From NCBI GenBank assembly GCA_011317545.1, contig WUJK01000002.1, forward strand, positions 992,001 through 1,056,000: DNA of 64,000 bases. The letters run 5' to 3'. The position numbers and the translations under genes were made by a program. This DNA is from Coniella vitis. Its lineage: Eukaryota; Ascomycota; Sordariomycetes; Diaporthales; Schizoparmaceae. The notes under the pieces were generated by a model. That model saw nothing but the letters and a program-made list of their open reading frames with translations. It was not told the origin of the DNA and made no database searches. Below are positions 35,699-47,419 of the stretch, one piece after another. Each line of letters begins with the position of its first letter. Positions within the stretch are counted from its first letter, which is position 1.

Positions 35699-37641
35699 GG
35701 TTTCATTCTTGACGAGGCGCCTTGTTTGTGTTTTTAGAACGAGATACCAAGATATTCAACATCGTATCCCCACCTATCGGCGAGGCGATGATTTCTTTTT
35801 GTCCTTCACTCTTTCTTTTCTTTCTTTTGTTTTTGTGTCGTTCAGGGGGAAAGGGATCGTTAAGCCGCACAAGATTGAGCCAGTTATGGATCCGACTGTT
35901 TGGTTTGCATAAAGCGTGGTTATCAAAGCTGCGCATTCTTTGGCAAGTTTCGCATGTCTAAGGTATCATCGGTTGAAGAGGCGCAATGCAAATTCCATGT
36001 CGCATCAGCATATTCAAAACATACCGCTTGAGGGTTGGCGCGTGGCCATCATCATTCTATCCCATCTTACTTGATGTTGAATGTAGAAGAAGTTGACGGA
36101 AACCAGCGACTAGAACATCAAAATCGCCATGGAGAATGGGGTCGCTCTTGAGGATGTTCCTCTGGTGCTAGTGATGAATTATACATACTCTCGCTCTCGC
36201 ATCTCCTGGCCGGAAAAGAAACCAAAAAAATTTTCATGATGCAAATACGTAAGAATTAATCAAATCTGGGTATTGCTTGTACTATCATCCTCCAGCAATT
36301 CACCAACCAGGCCGCCACCTTGGTGGGATGCGAGGTCAAATAATGCCCTTCTTGGCAGCCTTGCAGAGGCACACGATGGTTGAACTGTCTTTAGTGCTTT
36401 CCTACATAGTACTTCCCGGTCGCCTTAGTGATGTTAAAGACAATGGTTGACGCGTTGGGTCTTGGGTTGCCCTGTCCTATGCTCCAGTGCGCTCTCTCTC
36501 TCTCTCTCTCTCTCTAGTAAGACGATAACGGAATCAAGATTAGGTGAAAGGAAAAAAAAGGATATGCGGCCCATATGCATTCCTAGGCGCCGCTTACGTT
36601 TTCCATTGCTCTCGTACCGTAACTGTGTATTATGTACTTGTACGCACTATGTGTAGTACAGCTTTTGACAAATTGGATGTTGCAGCCTTTTCCCCATGTT
36701 TTTCTGAATCCAGTATGGTGCTAAAATGGCCTGGCGGGACTGATGAGGTCACAGACCAAGGTAAGGCGCGGCGGGGGAATTTCCACGGTTCTTTTTTCAG
36801 CTTTGACGTGCTGTGATGCGCAGCTAAATAAGGTAGCTTCCCACCTTCGTGGATAACGCACGACGTCATTAATCGCAGCTCTTGTGTATTCCAGCCCGTT
36901 TTTCATTTGTGCCTTGCTCCCTCGCACACAAAGGAGAATAGCATCTGACTATCCTTTTCCTGCCAAGATGGCTCAGCTCGACCTGCGGCTGTCAATCTCC
37001 ATGACCACACAATCCCTCTATGGAGTACTATGTAAGTAGGTGGCCCAAAAGGGATCAGGCTACAGAGTTTTGGGCAAGGCGTCGATCGACAGAGTTGCGC
37101 AAATGATCCAATTAGTTGGTACTTGGTCTATCATGACTGCCTTTGTTGGCGTCAGCCAGGGCCTAGATCCAGAAAGAGCCAAGAAATGGGTTCCAAGCCA
37201 AGGTGAGGAAGGAGCAAAGCATGGTGAGGTACCTACTCATATGGAAATTGCAAGCGAGATACTTACACCTTGCTCCAAGTACCTGGAAATATGTGAAACT
37301 TGGTGATATCAGAAGCAATGCTCTTCATCTGCCCCTTCTTCTATCCGTCTGCCATCCTCCTCTTTCCCATCTCGCAACTTGTTCTGCTACTCTTCCCCAA
37401 CTTACCAGCCTCCCATCCGTTGGTGACACGGCGTCGTTTGTGTCCCTCCTGCAAGCTTTACCCTCTTCCTGTAGCTATCCGTGCTACGTCAGGTGGGAGG
37501 CCCCCAAAAGTCACGCCAACGCTTGCTTGTCTTGGCCTTGACGGTAGAGTCTCGGCCGTTCTTCCTCTTGTTCTCTTCGCCAATTCTGGTCGGCAATACC
37601 AACACCACAGTAATCGGTCTGCGCATCACAGCATCCTCAAG
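35699..37641. other. Spacer upstream of the SMP/C2 gene
   Basis: It holds the 3' UTR of the preceding gene and the promoter and leader of the gene at 37642. It contains a CT microsatellite at 36491-36517 and TACATAGTA-type motifs at 36403-36411 and 37026-37034. The last 250 bases are C/T-rich as expected of a leader. No other gene is seen. Confidence 0.5.
36491..36517 (+). repeat. CT microsatellite
   Basis: Uninterrupted (CT)n run of about 13 units in non-coding sequence. Confidence 0.85.
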
Positions 37642-40600
37642 ATGAGCTCGGCGAACGAGACCAGGATTCCGGGCGGGCAGCCCTACTCGGGGACCAACCG
37701 CATCCCCAACATTAAGCAGTTCATGGAACGATTGGATATTGAGAAAAAGGAACGCGACGCCAAGATTGATGACCAGCAGCAGCAGTACAAGGCTGGAGGC
37801 AACGAGGTGCAGGCACATCAGGACGTCACAAAGAACAAGGTCCGCAACCGCCGGACTGTGCGAGATCCGGTGACTGGCAAAGACGTGGAAATCGACGACA
37901 TGGGCGACGGCATGATGAAGGAGGTCAAGGACCCGCATGTAAGTGGACTTGCGGCTTTCTGCTGCGCGCCAATGGGGGAATCGAACTTGCGTATGCTGAA
38001 CAAAACTGGCGACTTTAGCTTTTTGTCCCCAATGCCAACCTAGGCAAGGATGCTCCCGTCAAGACCGAGCCCACCCAATCTGGCGAGGAATATCGACGTG
38101 CGCAAGATATCACAGCGCCCCCAGACCCTGTCGAGCCAGGGACGACGAGCGATGTCCCCATCCACGGCGAGAAGACTAATGTGCTATTCCACCCTACTCC
38201 ATCTGTCAGCTATGAGCCCATGTACGCTTCGATCGAGGCGCGCGCAAACGTCCTCTGTTTAGGCATCTTTTTGGCAATCGTGTTTGTGGGAAAAATGTTC
38301 GGTGGCTCTTTGTGGGGTTTATTCCCGCTGGGCGCAACCATCGCGTCCGGTGTATTCTTGTGGATGAAGGATCTTGTTCGCCAGGGCCGCAACACGGAGT
38401 GGTCTAGCGAGCAGAAGCGCGGTGAGACGGCCGTTGTAAACTTGATTCCAGAATCCGTCGAATGGCTCAACACCGCTATTGGCTTGATTTGGGGCTTGAT
38501 AAACCCTGACATGTTCGCTGCAGTGGCAGACACACTCGAGGATGTCATGCAAGCCTCCGTTCCTGGTGTCATCGAGAATGTCAAGGTCAATGACATATCT
38601 CAGGGAAATAATCCAATTAGGATACTCAGTTTGCGTGCTCTGCCGGACAGCCACGTGCAGGAGTTGAAGGACGATATTCGAAAACAAGATGCCAAGACCA
38701 AGGATCCGCAAGAGCTGGCTGCTGACGAGGAGGGTGGTGACTTTTACAACGTTGAAGCAACACTGGCGTACCACGCTCTACCATCTGGGTCCGACGTTTC
38801 CTCCAAGGCTAAGAACATGGGCATGCAACTGGTTTTCTACCTCGGAGTCAAGGGCCTTTTTGGCGTTCCCTTGCCAATCTGGGTCGAGCTGAATGGCCTC
38901 GTCTGTACTGCACGGATTCGGATTGCACTTTCGCCAAACCCACCCTTCGTCAAGACGCTTTCCTTTACTCTGATGGGCTTACCCAAAGTCCAAGCCGGTT
39001 GTGTTCCACTCATTGAAAAGGGAGCAAACATTCTCAACCTTCCTTTGATTTCCAATTTTGTCAACTGGGCGATCGCAACGGCAGCAGGCATGTACGTCGC
39101 TCCCAAGTCGCTCACTCTTGATATCGGCAAGATGCTCCAGGGCGATGCCATCAAAAAAGAAACGCAGGCTATGGGTGTGCTGTTTGTGAGAATTTACAAG
39201 GCCACTGGTCTGTCTAAGCAAGACAGGAGAGGCAGTACTGGTGGAGGATCTGATCCATACATTTGTGTCGCCTTTTCCAAGTTTGGCAAACCACAGTACT
39301 GTACCCGTGTTATCCAGGACGACCTCAACCCTATTTTCTCCGAGTGTGCTGCACTGCTGGTCACTCCTGATATTATCAAGGCTGACGAGCAGCTCTCTCT
39401 CGAACTCTGGGACAGCGACCGATCATCAGCAGATGATGTGGTTGGCAAGGTTGAACTCAGCATTCAGAAGCTGATTCAGCATCCTGGTAAAATGTTCCCC
39501 CAGGTTTCGTCACTCCGGGGCACCAAGGCAGAGAGCACGATGCCTGGTAATTTGCACTGGGAGGTCGGTTTCTTTGGTCGTACCGAGTTTCGCAAGGCTC
39601 TTCGTACAGATGGCAAGGATCCAAACCTTCTGAAAGAATTACAGGACAGCCCAGAACTCCAGACCGAGGTCGGTGCTATCGAGACCGAGCAGGAGGATGC
39701 TGTCATCCGTACTCCACCTGACCCATTGTGGCCTAGTGGTGTTGTCAGCGTTATTGTCCATCAAATTGTGAGTCTCGAGCTTGCCAACGTCAAAGGGTCA
39801 CAAGGGAAGAGAAAGGGTCGCGAATTCGAGCCGGCAAGGCCAGAAGCAGGCGAAATCAAGGAGGAGACGGGCAAGAAGCTGCCATCGGCTTACTGCACAA
39901 TTCTCCTGAATGATGAACTGGTGTACAAGACCAGAACAAAAGTCGTCTCCTCCAAGCCCATATTCGAAGCTGGTACGGAGCGCTTCGTTCGAGACTGGCG
40001 TTCTGCAATAGTCACTATTACAGTTCGAGACTCGCGCAACCGCCAGCACGACCCGATTATTGGAGTCGTACCATTGAAATTGTCCGATGTGCTCCTGACG
40101 GGTAGCCAAAGCACGCGCTGGTACCCGTTGGATGGGGGCATTGGCTTTGGACGCATGCGTGTTAGTCTGCTCTTCCGCTCCGTCGAGCTCAAGCTTCCTC
40201 CTACGCAGCTCGGCTTTGGGGAGATTGGCACATTTGAGTTCCTCTCGGACACTATCAAGGCCGTCAATTATGACGTTTCGTCTCGCACGAAATTGAAGCT
40301 TCGTACAGGTGGTAGCTCCGCGCAAGTCAAGGGTGACAAGTGCAGCAAGCTTGACGATGGCAGTTTATCCTGGGACATTGTCGAATCAAGTGCTCGGAAG
40401 GAGGCGGAAGCGACAGGATCGACCCCGAGTACCACTACTCGGATTCGCCTTCCAGTTCGTTACCGCTACAGGTCGCCTGTATTCATCGAATTTCACCCTA
40501 GCGGTAAGCGACATGCTGATGCTTATGCGTCTGTTTGGCTGCAAGACTTGGTTGATCTCGAGGAGAAGGACTTTGACATTCCCATTTGGCGTTGCGACAA

Positions 40601-41490
40601 TGGCCTACGACTAAGTCAAAACTACATCACCGAGCAAAACTATCGCGAAAGCCCTGACCTCAAGCTTGAGGAGGTTGGGCGACTACGCTTCCGCGGCCGA
40701 TTCAAGCCCGGCACTGATCGTGATCACCTCAAGTTCGTGAGCGATAACGAATCTCGCGAGACGATCGAATCGTGGGAGGCGTGTTTTGCCGAGGGCGTGA
40801 GAAACGAGCATGTCGAGCCAGAGGTGCCCGAGAGCATCCAAAAGCTACACGATGCCAGTCTGACGCAGGGTCGAGACGTCCTTGCTCAAGCCGACGAGAA
40901 GGAAAAAGAGCGATGGCTTGCGAAGGATGGTACAGATTGGAGCGGCACTTTTGGCCGAGACCCTGCCAGCAATATGAGTGCAGATGGCAACAATGATGAC
41001 GAGGATGACCACGACAACGACGACGACGATGATGATGACGAGTCATCCGAGTCCAGCAATGCCGACCTGGGTATCCGGGATGCGACTAATAGGCCGCCCA
41101 GCGCTGACGGCGTGGACGATCAAGGTCGCGGTACGATCTCAACGGATGGCAGAAGCAGTTACGATAACCAGCTTTCGCCTTCCTCCACAAAGAGCACAGC
41201 CAGCAGCTCATCGACCAAGAACCCGGTCAAAATGTACAAGCAGTACAAAGAGAGGAGTCGAGACTTACACCGCCAGCATCGCGGTTTGATGCAATGGTAG
41301 GTTTTTCAATGAGAGGCGAGAAGATTGACCTGGTGATGAATGCTTTTCATGTGCTAATGCTATGGAAATGTATAGGAAACCGATGCGCAATGTGCAATTC
41401 GCCAAGGATGAGGCTACGTATGCTGTCAGGAGGCTTACAAAGGTTGGGTCGCTGAGTGGTCGCAAGCCGGATGTTGAGACGGAGGTGTAA
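37642..41490 (+). CDS. mug190: SMP- and C2-domain membrane-contact protein, Mug190/tricalbin type
   Basis: Likely lipid-transfer tether at contacts between endoplasmic reticulum and plasma membrane. There are three exons: 37642-37938, 38019-41296 and 41376-41490; phases agree and give 1229 residues. A hydrophobic hairpin at about residues 173-215 should anchor it in the ER. An SMP lipid-binding domain starts near 239 (ESVEWLNTAIGLIWGLINP). C2 domains follow at about 483-600 (GVLFVRIYKATGLSKQD, with SDPYICVAF) and about 670-835, the second interrupted by a charged insert. The tail has a run of aspartates (about 40994-41041) and then a basic end supplied by exon 3, which an open frame that stops at 41300 would miss. 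Introns are 80 and 79 nt. The Mug190 name comes from the C2/SMP architecture. Confidence 0.88.
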
Positions 41491-42550
41491 GTGTAATGGA
41501 GATGAGGTTGCGATCACTTGGCCAAGAATTTTCTACTTCCATGGCTCGCGTTCGCTATGGAGCGATGGGTACTTTTAGCATAATGGTATGAAAGCAGAAC
41601 AAACTGTGGTTGGGACAGGAAAGCATATTGGAATTGTCCTCTTTTTTTCTGGGTTTTCTGTTTTTGTTTCCCACACGAAGCATCGGTAACGAAGAATGAA
41701 TGTAATAGTATGCACAGCACTTGGTGAAATAACGAAGAAAAGAATATGCACCAACCAGATTTCGAAGCGCAGATTTCGACGCTTGAATAAAGCAGTGCTC
41801 AAGAATCAAGATATCTTTAATTCTACCGAGTACTATATTACTATCACCCTTGATTATGTACTATATACATAGCAGTGCTCGAGTGCAGTGGTCGGAGGTA
41901 CATGTCCCTAGTACATTCCCCACCCACGGACATCCAAATTTCGAAAGTTACTGACCCACATTTTACATAGACTCCACGGAGATGTGGGTCCGTCATCCGC
42001 CATCCGTCATCCTATCCGCTCAAGTTGCTAAGGTAGGCTTGCCTGTTCCCCAGATTTCCAAACAAGGTTGCCAGACCTCACTGTCTCTTCTGCTCTTCCT
42101 CTCTTCAAACACGGTGTCATTCATAGAGATAACCGACCAGAAATTGCTACTCTACCTGGGTTGATCTTGTGCGGGTTCTACTTTCTCGATCCGATACGAC
42201 ACAAAGAGCCTGATAAACACCAAGTAAAGAACGAACCTTCTCCGCTGCGTCGTACGTTTGCGATATATACACGAGCCAACACGGATTGGATTCCACGGCA
42301 TAGAAAGAAGGAATCCGTAGAGAAAAGGGGGAGGACATAATAAAATATCCAGCTGGGGAAAGTGCGGAAGCAGCGACGTGAAAACAAGACGACTCTGGAT
42401 CTGGAGCGGCTTTCCATCTTCTCTGGTCTCTTTGGAAGGATCGGCGTACATACCTACGGTTGCAAAAAAAGAAAAAAAGAATCACAAAGGACGAAAGACG
42501 GGCGGATCTCAAAAGTTACGAGGAAAAAAACGAGAGAACAGCCAGTCCTC
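41491..42550. other. Spacer, no gene seen
   Basis: It holds the 3' UTR of the SMP/C2 gene and the leader of the small membrane protein gene. Around 41820-41880 is an A+T-rich patch with repeated TACTATA/TATATAC. No supported coding sequence. Confidence 0.5.
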
Positions 42551-43048
42551 ATGCCAACACAACTTACCAAACTCCCGCTCTCGCTTATCCGCGATACACG
42601 CACGCGGACGAATCCGAGTAGCAGCGGCGGCGGCGGCAGTCATAACCACAACTACAACAGCCATCATGGAGGAGGCAACGGGATCTTGCCAGGAGGGGGG
42701 TACAGCAGTAGTAAAAAGGGCGGCCCCAGCAGAAAACACCGCGGCCCGGCAATATACCTCGGTGGCGAGTACTACAGCGATGCCAGCAAGAAACAACGGA
42801 GGTTTTGGAGTCCGTATGCGCGACCGCCTAGAAGATCCAAGAGGCTTGTGATTCTGTGGGTTGTGGCGTTTTTGCTGGCCGGGCTGTTCACGTGGTGGGT
42901 TTCTGCGGCGACGCGGGGAGCAGGAGAAGGGATAGACGGTGGTCCGGGTGGTGGTCTTGGTAGTATTGTGGAAGAAGGCGATGAGATGGCAAAGAGTTAT
43001 GGTGAGGTGTTGATGCAAAGGCCTGGCAAGGTACCTGTTGAGGACTGA
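42551..43048 (+). CDS. Small single-pass membrane protein, unrecognised
   Basis: 165 residues from the ATG at 42551. The N-terminal 90 residues are rich in G, S, H and N, then comes a basic stretch (ARPPRRSKR) followed at once by one hydrophobic segment (LVILWVVAFLLAGLFTWWV) at about residues 99-118. By the positive-inside rule the N-terminus should face the cytosol. A glycine-rich and acidic tail of about 45 residues follows. The block GPAIYLGGEYYSDASKKQRRF looks ordered enough to be conserved. No family is recognised. The same frame is open upstream to 42362, so a longer N-terminus is possible but has no better ATG. Confidence 0.6.
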   Translation: MPTQLTKLPLSLIRDTRTRTNPSSSGGGGSHNHNYNSHHGGGNGILPGGGYSSSKKGGPSRKHRGPAIYLGGEYYSDASKKQRRFWSPYARPPRRSKRLVILWVVAFLLAGLFTWWVSAATRGAGEGIDGGPGGGLGSIVEEGDEMAKSYGEVLMQRPGKVPVED

Positions 43049-43756
43049 TGAATGGGAATCGCGGATGAAGGGAGCATTGTGCGCTCATTGAAGTCATTCG
43101 TCTTACGCCGTCCTGTTGCGAACGCTCGGTGATCCGTCCGTTAATTCAGCCACTTCGGGGCAGGAATAATCGCTTGACTCGATGTCATTGTGGTCAATAA
43201 CATTGGCGCCAGCACAATGGCATTCAATAGCCATCGAAAGTGGCCATGTTGCGAAACATTCATGGGAAGGGAGCATGCGCATTGATCAGTTATAGCGAAG
43301 AGCTTTGCATTGCATTTGTTTCGGGGTCATCAGCATCAAGCCAAGGAGGTCTGCTTTGAAAGACCTCAAACCAAGTCTTTGTTTCGATTTGCGGGAAATG
43401 GCGTGAACAGGTATTGTGGTCTGGGTAGGTTTTTCCCACTGCAAACAAAGGCGTTACAAGCGAACAAAAGATAGGCTGGCGCACATTTCATAACCGTCAA
43501 GGCTGTCTACGCAGCTAATATAGTTTTCGGCGTATTTAAAAACAAACAGAGAGTTGCCTGACACCAACAGTTCTTCCTCGTCATCGGTAAAACCCCCCCT
43601 TTCGAACAAAAAGATTGTTTCTTTTTCCCTAGAACGGTATAGCGATCTGTCTGGGCCGCTTGGGAGATTCTCAGCACCCAGCGATACCCTGATCACCCAA
43701 TCACTCAAGACACACAGCAGGTCAGACATCCTCCAAGGTATCAAGAAGAAGACAAC
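43049..43756. other. Spacer, no gene seen
   Basis: Nothing coding is supported. The right part carries the presumed promoter and leader of the short gene at 43757. Confidence 0.5.
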
Positions 43757-44164
43757 ATGCAGTCATTATCCACTCCCAGCAGCTCCTCTTCTTCCTCTTT
43801 GTTTCCCCAGTGCTCCCTTTCGACCCACGAGCAAGCCATCATGCCTTCCCCCAAGAGCGTGGTAACCGGCGCTTTCCAGACCCAGATACGGCTGGGTACC
43901 GTCACTGAGGGTGCTACTGCTGCCGCTAATGTGAACATTATCAAGGAGGCCAACAAGCGAGCGCACAACCTACGAATCTACGACTGGACGCCTCGGCCGT
44001 CGCCATTGGGTAAGATGGGTGATGGATCGTGTGGCGGTGCTGCTGCTGCCGGTGCTGCTGACGATGCCACGTATTGCTATGGAGGGAGCAAGGCCGTCCA
44101 GGGGCTGTGTCTCGAGTTTGCCGTGCTTGCCGTTGAGCTTGAGGAGGGCTGGGCTTTGCTTTGA
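43757..44164 (+). CDS. Short unrecognised protein
   Basis: 135 residues from the ATG at 43757. A serine run near the start is followed by a more ordered part (GAFQTQIRLGTVTEGATAAA, then EANKRAHNLRIYDWTPRP) that could be conserved, and a glycine/alanine-rich end. There is no signal peptide, membrane segment or known motif. The start could also be the in-frame ATG at residue 29. It is short and intronless, so existence is likely rather than certain. Confidence 0.45.
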   Translation: MQSLSTPSSSSSSSLFPQCSLSTHEQAIMPSPKSVVTGAFQTQIRLGTVTEGATAAANVNIIKEANKRAHNLRIYDWTPRPSPLGKMGDGSCGGAAAAGAADDATYCYGGSKAVQGLCLEFAVLAVELEEGWALL

Positions 44165-45536
44165 AAGGGGTGGGTGTGGTTTTGCGTCTATGGGCACTTA
44201 CATCTGGATACGAAAGGGAGTTTTGGGACCAGAAGGATTGTGGTAGCTAAAGCTATAACTCGTTGATATACGGTTTGCGACTGTTACAGTGCTATTTCAC
44301 TTGGACATCCAGAGGGAATGTAAGTGAACGGTGCCCTTTGGGTATTTGTTGTGTCTGGTTGGTGCTTCGAGGCATTGTGATGTGTGGTATTTCCAATTTT
44401 GCCTCTTGCTCCAGACACTTCGAGCATGATGCAATAAGTTGATCCTCAAGAAGAAGAAGAATAATAAAAAGTCACTCTGCAAAGCAACAGTTCCAACCTC
44501 TTTCCGCTTTTGAGGCACAATGAGTCCGTCTCCCTCGCCGTTCTCACCAGCGGGGCTGGCAACAATCTCCCTCCCGATCACCCTGCCTTCGAATATGCGC
44601 CAAGCAATCAGAAGAGGAGGCATAGACCCGAGGGACTGGGTATTGGCTGCTGAGGGACATAAACAACACCAATCAACAAAAAGAAAAAGCATGAATGCTT
44701 CTGATGGATTAGGGAACGCAAGTGGATTGGTGCCTTTGGGCAAACTCATGACTCCATCGTCTGCCGGAGGCCCCGAGTTGAGCCTCATTCTACCGTGTAG
44801 TGTGTTTATCTCCTCGAGCAACTGATGGTACTCTGAGAATAAGCGCGTCCTGCTCCAGTGATGCCTTGCCCGTGGTATGCGATATGAGAGGCGCCAACCA
44901 CGCTTTCTTTTGGCATTGACTAGAGCGTATATGCGTGCTTGCCTGGTTACACAATAGTCGTCACCATGTTCTTCGTGATATTCCGAAGAATGGTCACTCA
45001 CTAAGCTGGTCTGAAGGGTACGTGCATATTGCAATGCGGCTGTTGATACAAGTAATTGGAGTTTCCGACCACGAGAGCAGTTGATGCTGAACTGCAAGTG
45101 AACGCCCAACTGCTTGCTGTTAGACACCCTTTCGACGACGACGCAAAAGGAAGAAGAAGAAACACGATCGTAACCACAGACATGCTGTAGGGGCTATATT
45201 GCATTGCTCACTCATCAAGGTGAAGCCAAGCTTCCACCCCACGGACACCGTCCAGTGAACCATACCTCTGGTGGGAGGCGGCGCCCGTGTAAGGCTGCGT
45301 GAAGTATAAAGTCTCTCTTGAATGTGTACTCATTTTCCCCATTCTCTTTGACCTGCTCTGTAAGTACCCTATCGAGCGGAAAAAGAAGAGCCTTGAGTTA
45401 CCTCTCAAAGCACGTCCAGAAACCGCGGAAGCATTAACCGAGATGTGTTACTATTAGTACGTTGGATATTTACTCCATAGATCTCCTCTGCGAAATTTGA
45501 TAACCTGTCCATTCACTGCACTCTTTACATTCCCAC
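44165..45536. other. Spacer with uncertain minus-strand frames
   Basis: A 276-codon minus-strand frame (44297-45127) begins at GTG and has no good ATG or conserved motif; I do not call it a gene. A 60-codon minus-strand frame (45183-45001) starts with a signal-peptide-like segment and is described among the findings. The rest appears non-coding. Confidence 0.4.
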
Positions 45537-46517
45537 ATGCTCCTCCTCTTCGTCCCTCTACTGACTTGTTGGCTCTCTCTGTACAAATCCAAAAGCTATC
45601 ACGCCTACTCGGTATGCAAGCACCCAGACCGGCGAAAAGATGCCCAAACAGGCGAATTCATCCTCCGAGGCGGCTGGGAGCATCCCCGAAACATCAAAAT
45701 CACCCGCTGTCGATTCAAACGCGACAACCCACACCGACGAGTCTGCCCCCCGCCGCCGCCCAGCCACGACCCCGAGGCGAGCGACTCGGAATGGGTGGCC
45801 AACATCCACACAGGCCTCGGCCGGTACTGCTCCAGCTGCGAGTCCCCCGTGCGGACAGAGAACGGGATGCAGCCCGCCATCTACGGCATCAAGACGGACA
45901 TCGATAGCATGATCTTCAGGTGGTCCATAAGCAAGTTCACAGACCCGCAGGACGTCGAGGCCATGCGCGAACAGCAGCAAGAGATTGAGGACCGCTACCT
46001 TGCAGAGACCGCAAAGGGGCCGTACAACAATGCCGAGCACGTCCTGCTGGAGCAAAAGGATCTGCTAGAGGCGCTGTGGAAAACCAGGATCGAGGAGCGC
46101 AAGGCCGCTGCGAGGCGCCTCGAGGAGCGCCTGCAGCAGGAGAGAGACCAGAGAGATGTGCAGATGATGAATGCCCTAGCGGAGGCCATGGAAACTATCA
46201 TGGAGGGATATCCACCATATGGCCCACACAGCCCTTATTGGAAGACTCAAGGAGAGTGGGAAGAGTTCAACTACCAGCGCCAGCAAGCGAGAGAAGAGGA
46301 GGAGCGCCGCCATCAGCATCATCGTCAGCAGCAGCAGCAGCAGCAGCAGCAGCTACAAGGCGGTGCATTTCCTATTCGATCAGCACCAATGCCCTGGTCA
46401 GGGTCGACTGCATCGGCTCCTGCGTCTTCGAGTCGCCAAAGTCATCGCGGTTCATCCTCTTCGAGTCGGCCACACCACAGCTCACGTGAGAGTAAGAGTC
46501 ACAGGGGTAATCATTGA
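45537..46517 (+). CDS. Unrecognised charged coiled-coil protein with polyglutamine run
   Basis: 326 residues from the ATG at 45537. After a hydrophobic first 25 residues comes a part with paired cysteines (RYCSSCESPV) that might bind a metal. A long charged helix follows at about 140-225 (EDRYLAETAKGPYNNAEHVL, then ERKAAARRLEERLQQER), probably a coiled coil. Next is a nine-glutamine run from CAG repeats at 46326-46353, and a serine/histidine-rich tail. The hydrophobic start could be a signal anchor or an artefact of a wrong start, with the true N-terminus in an upstream exon. No family is recognised. Confidence 0.6.
   Translation: MLLLFVPLLTCWLSLYKSKSYHAYSVCKHPDRRKDAQTGEFILRGGWEHPRNIKITRCRFKRDNPHRRVCPPPPPSHDPEASDSEWVANIHTGLGRYCSSCESPVRTENGMQPAIYGIKTDIDSMIFRWSISKFTDPQDVEAMREQQQEIEDRYLAETAKGPYNNAEHVLLEQKDLLEALWKTRIEERKAAARRLEERLQQERDQRDVQMMNALAEAMETIMEGYPPYGPHSPYWKTQGEWEEFNYQRQQAREEEERRHQHHRQQQQQQQQQLQGGAFPIRSAPMPWSGSTASAPASSSRQSHRGSSSSSRPHHSSRESKSHRGNH
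46326..46353 (+). repeat. CAG triplet repeat encoding polyglutamine
   Basis: About nine CAG units inside the coding region of the coiled-coil gene. Such runs vary in length between strains. Confidence 0.8.
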
Positions 46518-47419
46518 GTGAAGAATGACCTCAATTCACACGTTGTGCTCTTTTGTGAAGAGGTGATCAGTTTTTGAAGGTGCTAAATATGGTTGTATGA
46601 CTAAGTTGAGGATATTTGAGTGCCATTGATTCCTTGTAAAATGATACCTGCCGGGAGAAATACTGTTTCTGGATTGCTGCTAATAGCCTCTGCAACATTG
46701 AGTGCTTATAATATGATAATAATAGCAAGACGTCGACCGGATGATGTAGCAAATCGTTGTATAGGCAATTAATTTCTTATAATCCGGGCCAGAGTTATAA
46801 AGTAAAGAAGAGAAATCAACAAGCCGTATCGCATCGATAAGACGGGTTATCACCAGAAACCGTCTCCTAATGCTTGGATAATAGCAACTTGCCAAGCTTA
46901 GGTTAGGCGATACTGCATCGTAAACGGAAATTATACCACTGATGATGACTGGCATCGAAGATAAAGGACTCAATTGGACAGTTTATAGGTAGATCTTTTC
47001 TGCTAAATGACCTTGTGACCACGCGTCAACCATCGGACAAGCCCATTGTCACAAACCGTGTTTTCGCACTCGGCGGTCTTTGTTCGTCGTTTCATTAAGT
47101 ATAAAGCCCTTCAACCCTTTGAAAAACAACGGATCCCCATGTAGTCGAACATATCTCGGTCGTACCATCCAGAGAATAAAAGAACATCAAGTTCGAATGG
47201 GGCCCTTTTCATCTCCAGGTCGCTACTTATAGATATTTTCTATGCAAAACCATCACCGTCATATGAATACATATATCTTTACATAAACTTTGCTTTAAGG
47301 CTCGCTTCAACTGTCAAGTCCAGTCCAATACTCACAAATCCCAAAGCTCACTTACACGCACAGCCAAAACTGCACATCAGACAGTCCAAAGTTTCCAAAC
47401 AGAAGCAAGCTGGCCCACC
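46518..47419. other. A+T-rich spacer
   Basis: About 46560-47330 is clearly richer in A and T than the flanking genes. Minus-strand frames here (for example 46680-46973) are short and rich in Y, I and S, as expected of A+T-rich non-coding DNA. It could be the remains of a repeat decayed by repeat-induced mutation, but no repeat boundary is visible. Confidence 0.45.

Noticed and set aside
38319..38774. 151-codon minus-strand frame within the SMP/C2 gene
   Set aside because: Shadow of a certain coding exon, with no independent support.
44297..45127. 276-codon minus-strand frame
   Set aside because: The first codon is GTG, internal ATGs come late, and the translation shows no domain or conserved block.
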